Notes: generated from the sequence alone by a model not told the origin. Counted from the first letter of the stretch, positions 9,045 to 18,931 are shown. The stretch: 64,000 nucleotides of DNA from Shewanella corallii (GCF_023349125.1 NZ_JAKIKT010000001.1:1-64000); one strand, 5' to 3'. Numbers and translations: made by a program.

Positions 9045-11540
9045 TTGGAAAACGGTAGGTTAATTGACGGCATATCAGCGCCTGACAACTCAGGTGTCGG
9101 GGAGGGTGTGTTTATTGAAGCCTTGCCGGGAAGTCGCAATGACAAACTGTCCCGTAGCCGGGATCTGGCTGCTCGCCTGAATCAGGTACGGCTTGCACGG
9201 GCACAGGCCTTGTTGTCTCCACTCAAACGTCAGCTGCTGAAATTAATTCCCGCTCTGTTTCATTGTCATGCCCGTGGTCTGCCGGGTTACAACGGCCCCT
9301 TCGCTCCCAGCGGCATCTTTGATTACCGCATTTCCCCCAGAGTACTGGAAACCCTCAAAAGCCTTGGCCTGCCGGAGCCGGAGTCACCATCTGGTTTGCC
9401 TGCCATTGAAGGCATCTACACCATGGGCAGTAGTGGCAGCTTTGGCCAGAACCGTTTCAGTGACCTGGATGTATGGTTGGTGCATCACCCCGAGCTGGGC
9501 CCCTATGAGCTGCAGCAGCTGCGTGAAAAAGCCGATCTCATCGGTCAGTGGCTAATGCAGTATCAGCTTGAAGCCAACTTTTATCTGGTTCATCCACGGC
9601 AATTTACGTCGAAGCTGGACGATGATGCCCCGGACAGAGCGATGGGGCATGAGCACAGTGGTACAGCTCAGCGCTGGCTATTGCTGGAAGAGTTCTACCG
9701 CAGTCATATCTGCCTGGCGGGTAAAACCGTGGCCTGGTGGCCTGGTGCTCAGGCCGCACCTGATCTGTTGCTGCTGGGAGATGTGCATCAGCAGCTGGCC
9801 GGAGAGTATCTCGGGGCTGCATTGTGGCAGTTGTATAAAGGCCTGGGCGCTCCTCATAAAGCTTTGCTTAAGGTGGTCTTGCTCGAAGCCTATGCCTCAG
9901 GAGAGGCCAATCAGGAACTGCTGACAGATCTGCTTTGGAAGCGCACCTGTGAAGGGGATTTCTCTGCCGGTAATGATCCTTATTGCATCCTCTACGAACG
10001 GATTGAAAGCTACCTGACCAAACTGGGAGACGACAGACGTTTAGAGCTGGTTAGACGCTGTTTTTATCTCAAGTGCGGTGTGCGTTTGACAGCCCGCGAA
10101 CAAAGCATCGACTGGCGTTTCTATAAACTTAGAAGCATGGTCGAAGCCTGGGGCTGGGATGAGGAGTTGTTACAGCGTTTGGATGCCAGCGAGAACTGGC
10201 ATGCGGGGCAGTTGTTGTGGTTCAACAGACAGTTGAATGAACTGATGATCCGTAGTTATCAGACCCTGCTCAAATTCGCTGCTTCCCGTCAGCTTAACAG
10301 TGATATGCGGATAGATGAACTGGGGATGTTGACCCGTAAACTGCACACCTACTTCAGTGGTGACAGTGATCAGCTGGTACGGCTCAACCTATTGTGGAGC
10401 AGTGGTGTTGCAGAGCAGAGGTTGAGAATCATCCATGAGCATCAGTTTCTATTGGTGAGAATGCAGCATGATGGTGATACCGAAGGGGAGCTGCTGTTTC
10501 AGGGGGATACCCTGGCGGCAGTATTGGCCTGGGCTTGTATCAATGGTGTGGCTACAGCGCAGACCGCCTGGTTCCGCGACAGAGGCGATGATCTGATCCC
10601 TGATCGGCGACTGCAAAGCCTGTGTCGGCAAATTCTGCCGTTGCTGCCACGCAATGAGATCAAAGTGTCCAAACAGGATCTCTGTAATCCATGGTATTTC
10701 AGACAGGTACTGTTCTTGTTGAATCTGGAGCAGGACCCCACAGGTCAATGGCAGGGGCAGGAGATGATGGTGGACCGTCTCAATGCCAACGTACTGTCTC
10801 TTGGTCGGGATAAGCGCAATATGTTGGCTGGGGTGGATATTCTCTCAATCAATAACTGGGGGGAGTTCCATATTCACCATTATCAGGGGGATAAGGCTCT
10901 GCTTCAGGCGCTGGTTTATGTGGCTCCCGGGCTAAAACGCTCGAAGGAAGAAGTGAAACTGGATGTGTTGTCTCACTCCCAGCGTTTGACGGCTCAGTTG
11001 AGCCAAACCGTACTCAACTTCCTGCGCCAAAATGCCAGATTGAGTCATCACGGCAAAACGGCAACAACCATGATGCAACCCGTCCAGATTGGCAAAGAGC
11101 AGTATGGGCTTTTCTACAGTACAACTGGACTGGTGTGGCAGGATCTCAGTGATACCAAGTCGCTGTTTCAGCAACTTGTGAAAGGTCATGTGGTGTCTTT
11201 ACCCCGGCCTGCGCTGCCAGATGAGCCACTGGCGACCTTGCCTGAGGCGATTCAGCACTATGCCACTAAAGGCGTGACTCAGTATTTCCTGCGTCAGGAT
11301 GGCCAGGACCTGGATGTGTTTGTGCTGGACGAAGACAATGCCCAGCAGCACTTTGTGCAGAAGAATTCTGAAATTGGCGCCATGGTAAAGCGCATCAGCC
11401 ACCAGTTTGTATTCGGAGCTCAACACTCACCGGGTATCAGGTTCAATATGCCGCAGTTTTTCCGGCTTGAGCGGGTCAATGGCGAGCTGACACTATCACC
11501 ATTTGGTATCGCCAGTCGCGAGCTAAACAGGGAGTTTTGA
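9045..11540 (+). CDS. cyaA: Class I adenylate cyclase
   Basis: CyaA makes cAMP from ATP. The 831-residue protein has the N-terminal catalytic domain with the nucleotidyltransferase signature GSSGSFGQNRFSDLDVW (about residues 127-143), whose Ser and Asp residues bind ATP and metal, followed by the long C-terminal regulatory domain. Length is close to E. coli CyaA (848). The start chosen is TTG with a weak GGGAA upstream; E. coli cyaA also uses UUG. The N-terminus is about 20 residues longer than E. coli CyaA, and an in-frame GTG at 9108 behind GGGGAGG is an alternative start. It is convergent with cyaY. Confidence 0.95.
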   Translation: MENGRLIDGISAPDNSGVGEGVFIEALPGSRNDKLSRSRDLAARLNQVRLARAQALLSPLKRQLLKLIPALFHCHARGLPGYNGPFAPSGIFDYRISPRVLETLKSLGLPEPESPSGLPAIEGIYTMGSSGSFGQNRFSDLDVWLVHHPELGPYELQQLREKADLIGQWLMQYQLEANFYLVHPRQFTSKLDDDAPDRAMGHEHSGTAQRWLLLEEFYRSHICLAGKTVAWWPGAQAAPDLLLLGDVHQQLAGEYLGAALWQLYKGLGAPHKALLKVVLLEAYASGEANQELLTDLLWKRTCEGDFSAGNDPYCILYERIESYLTKLGDDRRLELVRRCFYLKCGVRLTAREQSIDWRFYKLRSMVEAWGWDEELLQRLDASENWHAGQLLWFNRQLNELMIRSYQTLLKFAASRQLNSDMRIDELGMLTRKLHTYFSGDSDQLVRLNLLWSSGVAEQRLRIIHEHQFLLVRMQHDGDTEGELLFQGDTLAAVLAWACINGVATAQTAWFRDRGDDLIPDRRLQSLCRQILPLLPRNEIKVSKQDLCNPWYFRQVLFLLNLEQDPTGQWQGQEMMVDRLNANVLSLGRDKRNMLAGVDILSINNWGEFHIHHYQGDKALLQALVYVAPGLKRSKEEVKLDVLSHSQRLTAQLSQTVLNFLRQNARLSHHGKTATTMMQPVQIGKEQYGLFYSTTGLVWQDLSDTKSLFQQLVKGHVVSLPRPALPDEPLATLPEAIQHYATKGVTQYFLRQDGQDLDVFVLDEDNAQQHFVQKNSEIGAMVKRISHQFVFGAQHSPGIRFNMPQFFRLERVNGELTLSPFGIASRELNREF

Positions 11541-11564
11541 GTGAACCGCTGTATCGGCAACAAA

Positions 11565-11586
11565 AAAGCAGCCATATGGCTGCTTT
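11565..11586. terminator. Bidirectional terminator between cyaA and cyaY
   Basis: A perfect palindrome, with AAAGCAGCC paired to GGCTGCTTT around ATAT, lies 25 bp after cyaA and 20 bp after cyaY. It is flanked by A-runs on the left, which give a U-tract for cyaY transcripts. Confidence 0.75.
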
Positions 11587-11605
11587 GGGTCAGTAACAGG
11601 GAGTA

Positions 11606-11938
11606 TCAGAAGCTCACCTGAATCCCACTTTGGCGGGCGATTGACTGCTGCACAAACGGCATAAACTCGCCGGCATTGGTGCGCATATCCAGCCATTGAC
11701 CATTTTCAAATGAGAAGTGGTAGCCACCAAACTTGGTCGCAACCCAGATCTGATGCAGGGGTTCCTGCTTGTTGATTACGATTTTGGAGCCGTCATCAAA
11801 TTCCAGCTGGAGCACACCACCACTGGCGTCTATATCCACGTCTGCATCCTGCTCGTCTATAGCGTTTTCAATAGCCGTCTCAATGGTATTGAACATCTCA
11901 TCGGCTAATTGATGAAACTCGGTATCTGTCATAGCCAT
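11606..11938 (-). CDS. cyaY: Frataxin-like protein CyaY
   Basis: CyaY binds iron and tunes IscS-dependent Fe-S cluster assembly in the cytoplasm. The 110-residue protein has the acidic first helix ([20 protein letters not shown]), the acidic [20 protein letters not shown] strand region and the family core [20 protein letters not shown]. Length is normal (about 106). It is encoded opposite to cyaA, a common gammaproteobacterial arrangement. The start has AAAGGA about 10 bp upstream; ATG at 11932 is an alternative. Confidence 0.96.
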   Translation of the reverse strand: MAMTDTEFHQLADEMFNTIETAIENAIDEQDADVDIDASGGVLQLEFDDGSKIVINKQEPLHQIWVATKFGGYHFSFENGQWLDMRTNAGEFMPFVQQSIARQSGIQVSF

Positions 11939-12004
11939 GTGTAACTGTCCTTTGCTTTCTCGCTGATGGATGCGATTATAAGTCCATTGCCCACAGAAGC
12001 ACAG

Positions 12005-12157
12005 ATGTTGAGAAAAATGAGACTGTTTTTACTGGTATTACTTGCTAGTTTAGTGAGCGTCGGATGTGGTCAGAAAGGCCCTCTGTATAAAGCCCCTGCC
12101 ATGCAGGACAATCAGGCAGGCAAGGTGGAGCAAACAGAACAAAATTCAAAGGAATAA
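12005..12157 (+). CDS. lptM: Small lipoprotein LptM (YifL)
   Basis: This 50-residue lipoprotein has a signal peptide ([21 protein letters not shown]) with a lipobox ending in VGC, followed by [10 protein letters not shown], the hallmark of YifL/LptM, which stabilises the LPS translocon LptD-LptE in the outer membrane. An upstream in-frame ATG at 11966 would put a non-signal extension ahead of the signal peptide, so 12005 (or 12017) is preferred. It is immediately upstream of lysA, as in E. coli relatives. Confidence 0.85.
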   Translation: MLRKMRLFLLVLLASLVSVGCGQKGPLYKAPAMQDNQAGKVEQTEQNSKE

Positions 12158-12163
12158 ATTAAG

Positions 12164-13408
12164 TTGGATCACTTTCTCTATAAGGATGATGTACTCTGCG
12201 CCGAGGATTGCCAGATAGCGGATATCGCTGCTCAATATGGCACCCCTTTATATCTGTATTCGAGAGCCACACTGGAGCGTCATTGGCACGCATTTGATAA
12301 AGCAGTTGGCTCAGTTCCTCATATGATCTGTTATGCGGTGAAAGCCAACTCCAATCTGGCGGTATTAAATGTACTGGCCAGACTGGGCAGTGGTTTTGAT
12401 ATCGTTTCAGGCGGTGAGTTGGCCAGGGTGCTGGAGGCTGGAGGTGAGCCTGCCAAAGTGGTGTTTTCCGGTGTGGGTAAAACCCGGGACGAGATGGCTC
12501 AGGCGCTGCGAGCGGGGATTCACTGCTTCAATGTCGAGTCTGCGGCTGAACTGGAAACCCTGAATGAGGTGGCCGGTGAGCTGGATATGCAGGCACCTAT
12601 CTCCCTGCGCATTAATCCGGACGTCGATGCAGGAACCCACCCTTATATCTCTACCGGACTGAAAGAGAATAAGTTCGGTATTGCCATGGAGGAGGCTGAA
12701 GGCCTGTTCCTGCGCGCTCACGCTTTGCCTTATCTGAAGGTCAAAGGTGTGGATTGCCATATCGGATCTCAGCTGACAGAGCTGAACCCATTTCTGGATG
12801 CCGTTGATCGCCTGTTGGCGCTTATCGATACGCTGGCAGAGCAGGGCGTGGTGATTGAGCACTTTGATGTGGGTGGTGGCCTGGGTGTGACCTACGACGA
12901 AGAGACTCCTCCTCACCCTGATGATTATGCCAAAGCCCTGCTGACTAAATTTGAAGGTCGCCAGCTGACGCTGATTTTTGAGCCGGGCCGTGCCATTGCT
13001 GCCAATGCCGGACTCTTTGTGACTCAGGTGCTTTATCTCAAAGAGAACAGTGACAAGAACTTTGCCATTGTCGACGGTGCCATGAATGATCTGATCAGGC
13101 CATCCCTCTACAGTGCCTGGCAGAAGATTATTCCCGTGTCGCCGCGGGCCGGTGAAACCCGGGCGTTTGATATTGTTGGTCCTGTGTGTGAAACCGGTGA
13201 CTTCCTCGGTAAAAACCGTCAGTTGAATGTGCAGGCGGGCGATCTGCTTGCAGTGCGCAGTGCCGGAGCTTACGGTTTTACCATGGCATCCAACTACAAT
13301 TCCCGTCCCCGGGTGGCAGAAGTCATGGTGGACGGCGACAAACATTATCTGGTGCGCGAGCGGGAAAAATTAGTCCAGCTCTGGCAAGGTGAGCACCTGC
13401 TGCCGTAA
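12164..13408 (+). CDS. lysA: Diaminopimelate decarboxylase
   Basis: LysA is the PLP enzyme that converts meso-diaminopimelate to lysine. The 414-residue protein has ICYAVKANSN with the PLP-binding Lys, DVDCHIGSQL-like VDCHIGSQL, the GGGLGV phosphate loop, EPGRAI and VCETGD with the catalytic Cys. Length matches the family (about 415). The start is TTG six bases after the lptM stop, with AAAGGA upstream; the N-terminus DHFLYKDDVLCAE agrees with homologues. It precedes dapF, the preceding pathway step. Confidence 0.97.
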   Translation: MDHFLYKDDVLCAEDCQIADIAAQYGTPLYLYSRATLERHWHAFDKAVGSVPHMICYAVKANSNLAVLNVLARLGSGFDIVSGGELARVLEAGGEPAKVVFSGVGKTRDEMAQALRAGIHCFNVESAAELETLNEVAGELDMQAPISLRINPDVDAGTHPYISTGLKENKFGIAMEEAEGLFLRAHALPYLKVKGVDCHIGSQLTELNPFLDAVDRLLALIDTLAEQGVVIEHFDVGGGLGVTYDEETPPHPDDYAKALLTKFEGRQLTLIFEPGRAIAANAGLFVTQVLYLKENSDKNFAIVDGAMNDLIRPSLYSAWQKIIPVSPRAGETRAFDIVGPVCETGDFLGKNRQLNVQAGDLLAVRSAGAYGFTMASNYNSRPRVAEVMVDGDKHYLVREREKLVQLWQGEHLLP

Positions 13409-13468
13409 ACTGACAATTAAGTTAATGAGTTAGCCGACGTCTGCGGGCGTCGCGAAAGGAACCTTCTT

Positions 13469-14296
13469 TTGATCCATTTCACTAAGATGCACGGTCTGGG
13501 CAATGACTTTATGGTGGTCGATGGCGTAACACAGAATGTGTTTTTTTCGCCCGAGCAGATCAAGCGTCTGGCTGACAGAAATTTTGGTATCGGCTTTGAC
13601 CAGTTACTGCTGGTAGAGCCACCCTATGATCCTGATCTGGATTTCCATTATCGTATCTTCAATGCCGATGGCAGCGAAGTAGAGCAGTGCGGTAATGGTG
13701 CCCGCTGTTTCGCCCGCTTTGTACGTAATAAAGGACTGACCAACAAGCATAAAATCCGTGTCAGCACCGCCAATGGCAAGATGACGCTGCGAATTGAGCG
13801 TGACGGTAATGTCACGGTTAATATGGGCGTTCCTGTGCTGGAACCTTCACAAATTCCTTTCAAAGCCAAGAAACCTGAAAAGACTTACCTGCTGCAGGCA
13901 GGACAACAGGCGTTCCTGTGTGGTGCTGTCTCCATGGGGAATCCTCACTGCGTGATGGATGTGGATAACGTCGATGAAGCTGATGTCGATGGCATTGGCC
14001 GTCAGCTGACCCGCCACGAACGTTTTCCCAAAGGGGTGAATGTTGGCTTTATGCAGATACTTAGCAAAGATCATATTAAACTGAGAGTGTACGAAAGGGG
14101 CGCTGCAGAAACTCTGGCTTGTGGCAGTGGTGCCTGTGCCGCCGTAGTTGTAGGCCAATTGCAGGGTAAACTTGGACAGCTGGTTCAGGTAGACTTACCC
14201 GGTGGCAGCCTTTCCATCAGTTGGGAAGGCGAAGGTAAACCTTTATGGATGACAGGGCCTGCAGAGCAGGTATTTGACGGACAATTTCAGTTATGA
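13469..14296 (+). CDS. dapF: Diaminopimelate epimerase
   Basis: DapF interconverts LL- and meso-diaminopimelate for lysine and peptidoglycan. The 275-residue protein has both catalytic cysteines, in EQCGNGARC and [10 protein letters not shown], and is collinear with E. coli DapF from MHGLGNDF to the C-terminus. The start is TTG (reading Met-Ile-His-Phe) with AAAGGA 8 bp upstream; the only nearby ATG would remove conserved residues. The stop overlaps the next gene by 4 bp. Confidence 0.97.
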   Translation: MIHFTKMHGLGNDFMVVDGVTQNVFFSPEQIKRLADRNFGIGFDQLLLVEPPYDPDLDFHYRIFNADGSEVEQCGNGARCFARFVRNKGLTNKHKIRVSTANGKMTLRIERDGNVTVNMGVPVLEPSQIPFKAKKPEKTYLLQAGQQAFLCGAVSMGNPHCVMDVDNVDEADVDGIGRQLTRHERFPKGVNVGFMQILSKDHIKLRVYERGAAETLACGSGACAAVVVGQLQGKLGQLVQVDLPGGSLSISWEGEGKPLWMTGPAEQVFDGQFQL

Positions 14297-14961
14297 GTGA
14301 CATCATTCAGCCTGCCAGTCAGGTTGTGACTTCCGATATCGAGGCCGACGTGGCCATGCTGGATGAGCAGATAATCCGTGAGTATCTACTCGATAATCCT
14401 GACTTCTTTCAGCGTCATCCTGAGCTGCTGCTGGCACTCAGGTTACCACACGCTGAGCGGGGTGCTGTGTCTCTGGTTGAACGTCGTCAGGAGATGCTCA
14501 GGGCCAGAGTCAGTCAGTTGGAAGAGGAGATCACTCATCTGCTGTCGATGGCTTCCCGTAACGAAAAGATATTCAGATTTAATTGCGAACTTTCCAGTGA
14601 GCTGCTGGACTGTGAAGATATGGGTGAGCTGCGGCAACTGCTGTCGACCCGGCTCCAGACTCAATATGGTTTCAGCCATGTTCGCTTAATCACAGTGCAT
14701 GACCTCGACAGCGCGCTGGCCGATATCTGGAAAAAACGGCTGGATACAGGTTACTACTTCGGTCGATTGACTCAGTCGGAGTCACAGCGATTGTTTGGTG
14801 CTGAAATTGGCTCTGTGGCCCTGACCCGCTTATCAGAAGAGTGTGGCCGGGTTATCTTTGCCATTGCCAGCCATGACGGCAGTCATTTCCATCCCGAGAT
14901 GGATCATATGTTGATGGACCAACTGAGACTGATGCTGGATCACCTGTTACCCAAACTCTGA
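14293..14961 (+). CDS. DUF484 family protein
   Basis: The 222-residue cytoplasmic protein has the DUF484 N-terminus (VREYL-like [20 protein letters not shown]), a coiled coil around [19 protein letters not shown], then a GAF-like domain. The family is nearly always found between dapF and xerC and its function is unknown. The ATGA overlap with dapF suggests coupled translation. Nothing unusual was seen. Confidence 0.9.
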   Translation: MSDIIQPASQVVTSDIEADVAMLDEQIIREYLLDNPDFFQRHPELLLALRLPHAERGAVSLVERRQEMLRARVSQLEEEITHLLSMASRNEKIFRFNCELSSELLDCEDMGELRQLLSTRLQTQYGFSHVRLITVHDLDSALADIWKKRLDTGYYFGRLTQSESQRLFGAEIGSVALTRLSEECGRVIFAIASHDGSHFHPEMDHMLMDQLRLMLDHLLPKL

Positions 14962-14972
14962 CAGGGTAAGCC

Positions 14973-15866
14973 ATGACAGATAAAGACAGCCTGTGGCTGG
15001 AACGCTTTAGCAATTTTCTCGCATCTGAGCGGCAACTGTCGCCGCTCACCTGTCGTAACTATCTCTACGAATTACAACGTATCAAACTGCTTAAGCCGGA
15101 GCTGAGCCTGCTCAGCGCAGACCGGGATGAACTGCAGGGTGTTTTGGCCAAACTGCACCGGCAGGGGCTGAGCCCTCGTTCCATTGCCTTGTCTGTGTCC
15201 GCAATCAAGCAGTTTTACGAGTTTCTGCGGCGGGAAAAGGTCGTCGAAGCCAATCCGGCCAGAACGCTTAAAGCTCCCAAACAAAATAAACCTTTGCCCA
15301 AGAATATGGATGCCGATGGCGTCAGCGCACTCTTGAGTATGGATGGCGACGACCCGCTGCTGCTCAGAGATAAAGCCATGATGGAGTTGTTTTACTCTTC
15401 AGGTTTACGACTGGCTGAGCTGGCGGCGCTTGATACCGGGGATATCGATTTTTCGACCCGGGAAGTCAGAGTCATGGGTAAAGGCAGTAAAGAGCGGATT
15501 GTTCCTGTGGGCAGTAAAGCCATTGCCGCGCTGCAGGATTGGCTCAAAATCCGTGGGACATTTCCCTGTCAAGACAATGCGCTGTTCCTCGCCAAAACCG
15601 GCGCCCGTTTATCCCACCGCAGCATTCAATCCAGGCTGGCCAGATGGGGTGTTGAACAGGGCAGTAGTGGTCGGGTTCATCCCCATAAACTGAGACACTC
15701 ATTTGCCACCCATATGCTGGAGTCCAGCGGCGATTTACGGGCGGTTCAGGAACTATTGGGGCACGCCAATCTGGCGACCACACAGATTTATACCAGTCTG
15801 GACTTTGGCCATTTGGCCAAGGTATACGACGGGGCTCACCCAAGAGCCAGAAAAGGAAACAAATGA
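14973..15866 (+). CDS. xerC: Tyrosine recombinase XerC
   Basis: XerC acts with XerD at dif to resolve chromosome dimers. The 297-residue protein has the N-terminal SAM-like core-binding domain and the catalytic domain with Arg in SSGLRLAEL, Lys in [19 protein letters not shown] (His, Arg), [12 protein letters not shown] (His, Tyr). Length is standard. The conserved chromosomal context dapF-DUF484-xerC-yigB argues against a phage integrase. The stop overlaps yigB by 4 bp. Confidence 0.96.
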   Translation: MTDKDSLWLERFSNFLASERQLSPLTCRNYLYELQRIKLLKPELSLLSADRDELQGVLAKLHRQGLSPRSIALSVSAIKQFYEFLRREKVVEANPARTLKAPKQNKPLPKNMDADGVSALLSMDGDDPLLLRDKAMMELFYSSGLRLAELAALDTGDIDFSTREVRVMGKGSKERIVPVGSKAIAALQDWLKIRGTFPCQDNALFLAKTGARLSHRSIQSRLARWGVEQGSSGRVHPHKLRHSFATHMLESSGDLRAVQELLGHANLATTQIYTSLDFGHLAKVYDGAHPRARKGNK

Positions 15867-16576
15867 AGATCTATTTGCGGCCGGGCAACGTCAGTGTGTT
15901 GTCCTTTGATCTGGACGACACACTATATGACAACAGACCTGTCATCCGCACCGCCAGAGCCAGATTGAATGACCATTTGTGCAGCCGCTTTAATGCTGCA
16001 CATGAATGGAGTGACTCCGATTGGCTGGCTTGCAAACGCCTGGTGGTCAGGGCTAATCCGGCACTGCTGAATGACACCGGTGCTTGTCGCGAGGCTGTAT
16101 TGACCCGGGCGCTGACCCTGTGGGGATATTCACCGGATCAGGTCAAGCGGGAAGTGGCCCAGGCGATGGAGTGCTTTTTACACTATCGCAGTGACTTCAG
16201 CGTACCTGAAGATACTCTGGCGTTGCTGGCACAACTGGATGAGAAGTATGTTCTGGTTGGCATCACCAATGGCAATGTCGATGCCGACAAAATAGGCTTG
16301 GGTGAACTGATGCGATTTGTGTTGCACCCGGGGCAGGGGGTGAGAATGAAACCCTGGGGCGACATGTTTGAGCAGGCCTGTGAGCGATTGGCTGTTACTC
16401 CAGCTGAGATACTGCACGTCGGAGACAGCTGGTCGTCTGATGTGCAGGGCGCTCGTCGTGCAGGTTGCTACTCCGCCTGGTTGAACCCTGGCGTCGGTGC
16501 CGAGCCTTCTATACCGGGAGCGGGCAGTTTGCCCCACCTTGAACTGGCTAAACTGAGTGAATTGACTCAGATATAA
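15863..16576 (+). CDS. yigB: HAD-family phosphatase, YigB-like
   Basis: The 237-residue protein has HAD motif [11 protein letters not shown], motif II GITNGN, motif III Lys in RMKPWGDMF, and motif [15 protein letters not shown], with an alpha-helical cap inserted after motif I. In E. coli, YigB dephosphorylates FMN and the riboflavin intermediate ARP-phosphate. It is the last gene of the lysA-xerC run and ends just before a strong terminator. Substrate is inferred from synteny. Confidence 0.9.
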   Translation: MKIYLRPGNVSVLSFDLDDTLYDNRPVIRTARARLNDHLCSRFNAAHEWSDSDWLACKRLVVRANPALLNDTGACREAVLTRALTLWGYSPDQVKREVAQAMECFLHYRSDFSVPEDTLALLAQLDEKYVLVGITNGNVDADKIGLGELMRFVLHPGQGVRMKPWGDMFEQACERLAVTPAEILHVGDSWSSDVQGARRAGCYSAWLNPGVGAEPSIPGAGSLPHLELAKLSELTQI

Positions 16577-16579
16577 TGT

Positions 16580-16609
16580 AAAAGGCCCCGAATCGTTTCG
16601 AGGCCTTTT
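16580..16609. terminator. Bidirectional terminator between yigB and the Tsx-like gene
   Basis: AAAAGGCC pairs with GGCCTTTT around an inner CGAA/TTCG stem, with T-runs on both outer sides. It serves the lysA-yigB run on the plus strand and the porin gene on the minus strand. Confidence 0.85.
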
Positions 16610-16625
16610 GGCTTTTACGTAAATA

Positions 16626-17384
16626 TTAGAAGTGGTACTTGGCAATCACAGAGAAGGTGTTCTGCTGGATACCATCGACACCGAACTTGTTTTCCCAGAA
16701 ATCATATTCGATACCGACCAGGAATTTGTCGGCTTTGGCGTCGCCCATCAGCAACTGGCCCAGATCGTATTTAATCTGTGGGTTGAAGTGGAAGTGAGGC
16801 TCAAAGGCGTCATCATCGGTAGCGAAAACCCAGTCGATATAGCCATCAATGATCAGCTTACTGCTGCCAACAGGGATGTCGATACGGAAAGAGGGAGACA
16901 GCTGCCAGCCATCAGTGATATTGCCATTGCTGTTGAGTGCGTGACGACGATAAGTGTTCAGGTTCAGGTAGGTAAAGCCGGGAACATCCAGGTCCATACC
17001 CAGACCATACAGCAGAGTTTCTACATCACCTTTGCCCTCTTCCAGAGACAGGGCCAGCGACAGGTCTGACACCGGTCCCATGGCCTGCATACCGAATATC
17101 TTGCCCATGCTGAAGCGGGTGGTGATTTCACCATAGGTGGAGTCATCTACACCACCGTTGTTGCCATTGAAGAAAGTGACATCCTGGAACGCAAACCAGT
17201 CACCGTACTTCCAGCCACCGGCCGTTTCAAAGGTCAGTCCGGTCTGATCATGGCTGGGGGCCAGGTCATAGTTTTGGCCATACAGGGCGGTAACGCTCAC
17301 ATCCCACCACTGGATCAGTTCTTCGCTTTGGGCAGCAGGTGCAGACAGCAGCAGGGCAGAGCAGAGTATAGCTTTTGTGTTCAT
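16626..17384 (-). CDS. Tsx/OmpK-family outer-membrane channel
   Basis: The 252-residue protein has a 20-residue signal peptide (MNTKAILCSALLLSAPAAQS), then WWDVSVTALYGQNYD and many alternating beta segments, ending in a C-terminal Phe (KYHF) as expected for an outer-membrane beta-barrel. These features fit the nucleoside-specific channel (Tsx/OmpK) family. Substrate cannot be told from the sequence. It is a single gene, and its upstream region (17385-17609) contains no clear CRP or CytR site, only a lone TGTGA at 17517. Confidence 0.85.
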   Translation of the reverse strand: MNTKAILCSALLLSAPAAQSEELIQWWDVSVTALYGQNYDLAPSHDQTGLTFETAGGWKYGDWFAFQDVTFFNGNNGGVDDSTYGEITTRFSMGKIFGMQAMGPVSDLSLALSLEEGKGDVETLLYGLGMDLDVPGFTYLNLNTYRRHALNSNGNITDGWQLSPSFRIDIPVGSSKLIIDGYIDWVFATDDDAFEPHFHFNPQIKYDLGQLLMGDAKADKFLVGIEYDFWENKFGVDGIQQNTFSVIAKYHF

Positions 17385-17609
17385 CGGGCACTCTCATCTT
17401 ATTGTTTTTGCTCTCCGATTTACGGAAAGCCTGGGGTTATGAAAAGCGGGGTCACTATAAAGCTTGGCAGATATGATGTTGCGATCCCGGTCAATATTTT
17501 AACCCGTTGTTTGTTCTGTGAATGCAATGCTGAATAGTCATTTCGGAACAATCCCAATTTCTCTTTGGTCGCCTATGCTTAAAGCTGGTGCTTGAGGGGA
17601 GAGGCGGCA

Positions 17610-18095
17610 ATGGATAGGTTGCTGATAAGCATGTTGATCTGTTTGGTATTAGTGGGCTGCCAGTCCACATCTGACAAGGTGTTACCACTGCCACAGATCT
17701 GTGTGGTTAAACAGGGAGATGTCAGGCCTGATTTTACCGACAGTCTGATGGGCGAATTAAAATCCAGGCAGATTATTGTGACGCCTGTTTCAGAAGAGGT
17801 TGGTTGTGAGTGGTTGCTTACTTATGGTGCGAGTTGGGCCTGGCCGCACTCAGCCTATATGCAATCTGCGCAGCTCACATTCAGCAGGCGTCATCTGACG
17901 TTAAGTCAGCAGGCTTACCCGTCAGCAGGAGGTGCCTTGTTCGCTCAACCCGGTGATTGGATCTCCGCCTGGATTGAGTCAGGTATTTGCGAAAACCCTG
18001 AATATTTAAGTGCGATTGAAAAGGCTGTGATATCCCGTCCCTGGTTTGATCTATTGCCCAGAGAGAGCCTCCCTTGCCCGGCGCATCATCTGTGA
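17610..18095 (+). CDS. Putative outer-membrane lipoprotein of unknown function
   Basis: ATG at 17610 follows GGGGAGAGG, and the 161-residue product begins MDRLLISMLICLVLVGCQ, a lipoprotein signal with lipobox LVGC. The mature part contains ICVVKQGDV, EWLLTYGASWAW and several Cys residues, suggesting disulfides. It resembles small lipoproteins of Shewanella, though I cannot name a family with certainty. It overlaps the oppositely oriented next gene by 45 bp, tail to tail. Confidence 0.75.
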   Translation: MDRLLISMLICLVLVGCQSTSDKVLPLPQICVVKQGDVRPDFTDSLMGELKSRQIIVTPVSEEVGCEWLLTYGASWAWPHSAYMQSAQLTFSRRHLTLSQQAYPSAGGALFAQPGDWISAWIESGICENPEYLSAIEKAVISRPWFDLLPRESLPCPAHHL

Positions 18096-18545
18096 TACCT
18101 GACGCCGGCTGGCATGCATATCGGCTTCATCCACTCTCAGGTAGCAGCCACTGTAGGCATCGGTACCAATAAACACAGGCCTTTGATGAATCTCCGCCTG
18201 GGGAACCCGGATACGAATGACATGTTTATCGACAAGTCGAATAAGTTGAATATCCGTTGGCTGAAGTATGTTGATACTGACTTTGGATTTGTCGTTCAGG
18301 TGTTGCCACAGATACTCAATCATAGGGTCCGGCTGAGGAATACCTTCCAGGGTAAATACACCTTGCTCTTCCCGTACGCCAAGAATGATCTCGCCGCCAA
18401 TGGTATTGGCGAAGGCGCTGTAACTTTCCCACATATCCTCGGGAACTTTTCCTTGGCCATCGCGACCGGCGGCCAGCTTAAACTCAACCTGTACCGATTC
18501 GGCCAAACTGGACATGTCGTCCAACACAAAGGTTTGATACTGCAT
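18051..18545 (-). CDS. Stand-alone Schlafen/AlbA_2-like domain protein
   Basis: ESVQVEFKLA, AFANTIGGEIILGV and GCYLRVDEADMHASRRQV match the AlbA_2 (Schlafen-type, PF04326) nucleic-acid/ATP-related domain. Most such proteins are two to three times longer and carry a C-terminal helicase, ATPase or winged-helix part, which is missing here. ATG at 18545 gives 164 residues; a TTG at 18599 would add 18 unlikely residues. The gene overlaps the lipoprotein gene at its 3' end. Function unknown; it may be complete or a truncated remnant. Confidence 0.7.
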   Translation of the reverse strand: MQYQTFVLDDMSSLAESVQVEFKLAAGRDGQGKVPEDMWESYSAFANTIGGEIILGVREEQGVFTLEGIPQPDPMIEYLWQHLNDKSKVSINILQPTDIQLIRLVDKHVIRIRVPQAEIHQRPVFIGTDAYSGCYLRVDEADMHASRRQVSQMMRRAREALSGQ

Positions 18546-18691
18546 ACCTGCACCCGGGAAAAAGAGGGACTCTTCAGATGTAGCACGGCGCCGATACAAT
18601 TGCCAGATTCTACTTTCTGGCAGTCGTCATTCGATGAAAGTCTTGATAGCTTGGATAAATTCGTTACAGCAACAGGCAAAGGAGCAGCTTG

Positions 18692-18928
18692 ATGGACTTC
18701 TGGGTTTATCTGGGGGTGGATTGGTTGGCGATGCTGCTCACCTTTATCGCTATCTGGCTGATCGGCAACAAGAGTCGCAGTGGCTTTGTGGTGATGATAT
18801 TCGGCAATCTGTGCTGGATAGTGGTGGGCGTAATGTCGGGCAGCAGTGCCATGTGGGTCGCCAATATGGTTTTCGCCCTGATGAATGTACGCGCCATTAT
18901 CAAATGGACAGATGTGGATGCTGCCTAA
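18692..18928 (+). CDS. Small three-helix inner-membrane protein
   Basis: ATG at 18692 is preceded by AAAGGAG with 7-bp spacing. The 78-residue product is almost entirely membrane: helices near residues 7-24, 31-48 and 52-68, with GNLCWIVVGV and ANMVFALMNVRAIIKW. The pattern recalls single-domain PnuC/SemiSWEET-like or YgjV-like small membrane proteins, but no transport function can be claimed. A second protein of similar layout is encoded at 42802-43047. Confidence 0.75.
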   Translation: MDFWVYLGVDWLAMLLTFIAIWLIGNKSRSGFVVMIFGNLCWIVVGVMSGSSAMWVANMVFALMNVRAIIKWTDVDAA

Positions 18929-18931
18929 AGA

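Noticed and set aside
12407..13345. 312-codon open frame antisense to lysA
   Set aside because: It lies fully within lysA, which matches its family across its whole length.
17517..17532. TGTGA half-site upstream of the Tsx-like gene as a CRP site
   Set aside because: The second half (TGCTG) does not match and there is no CytR-like context.
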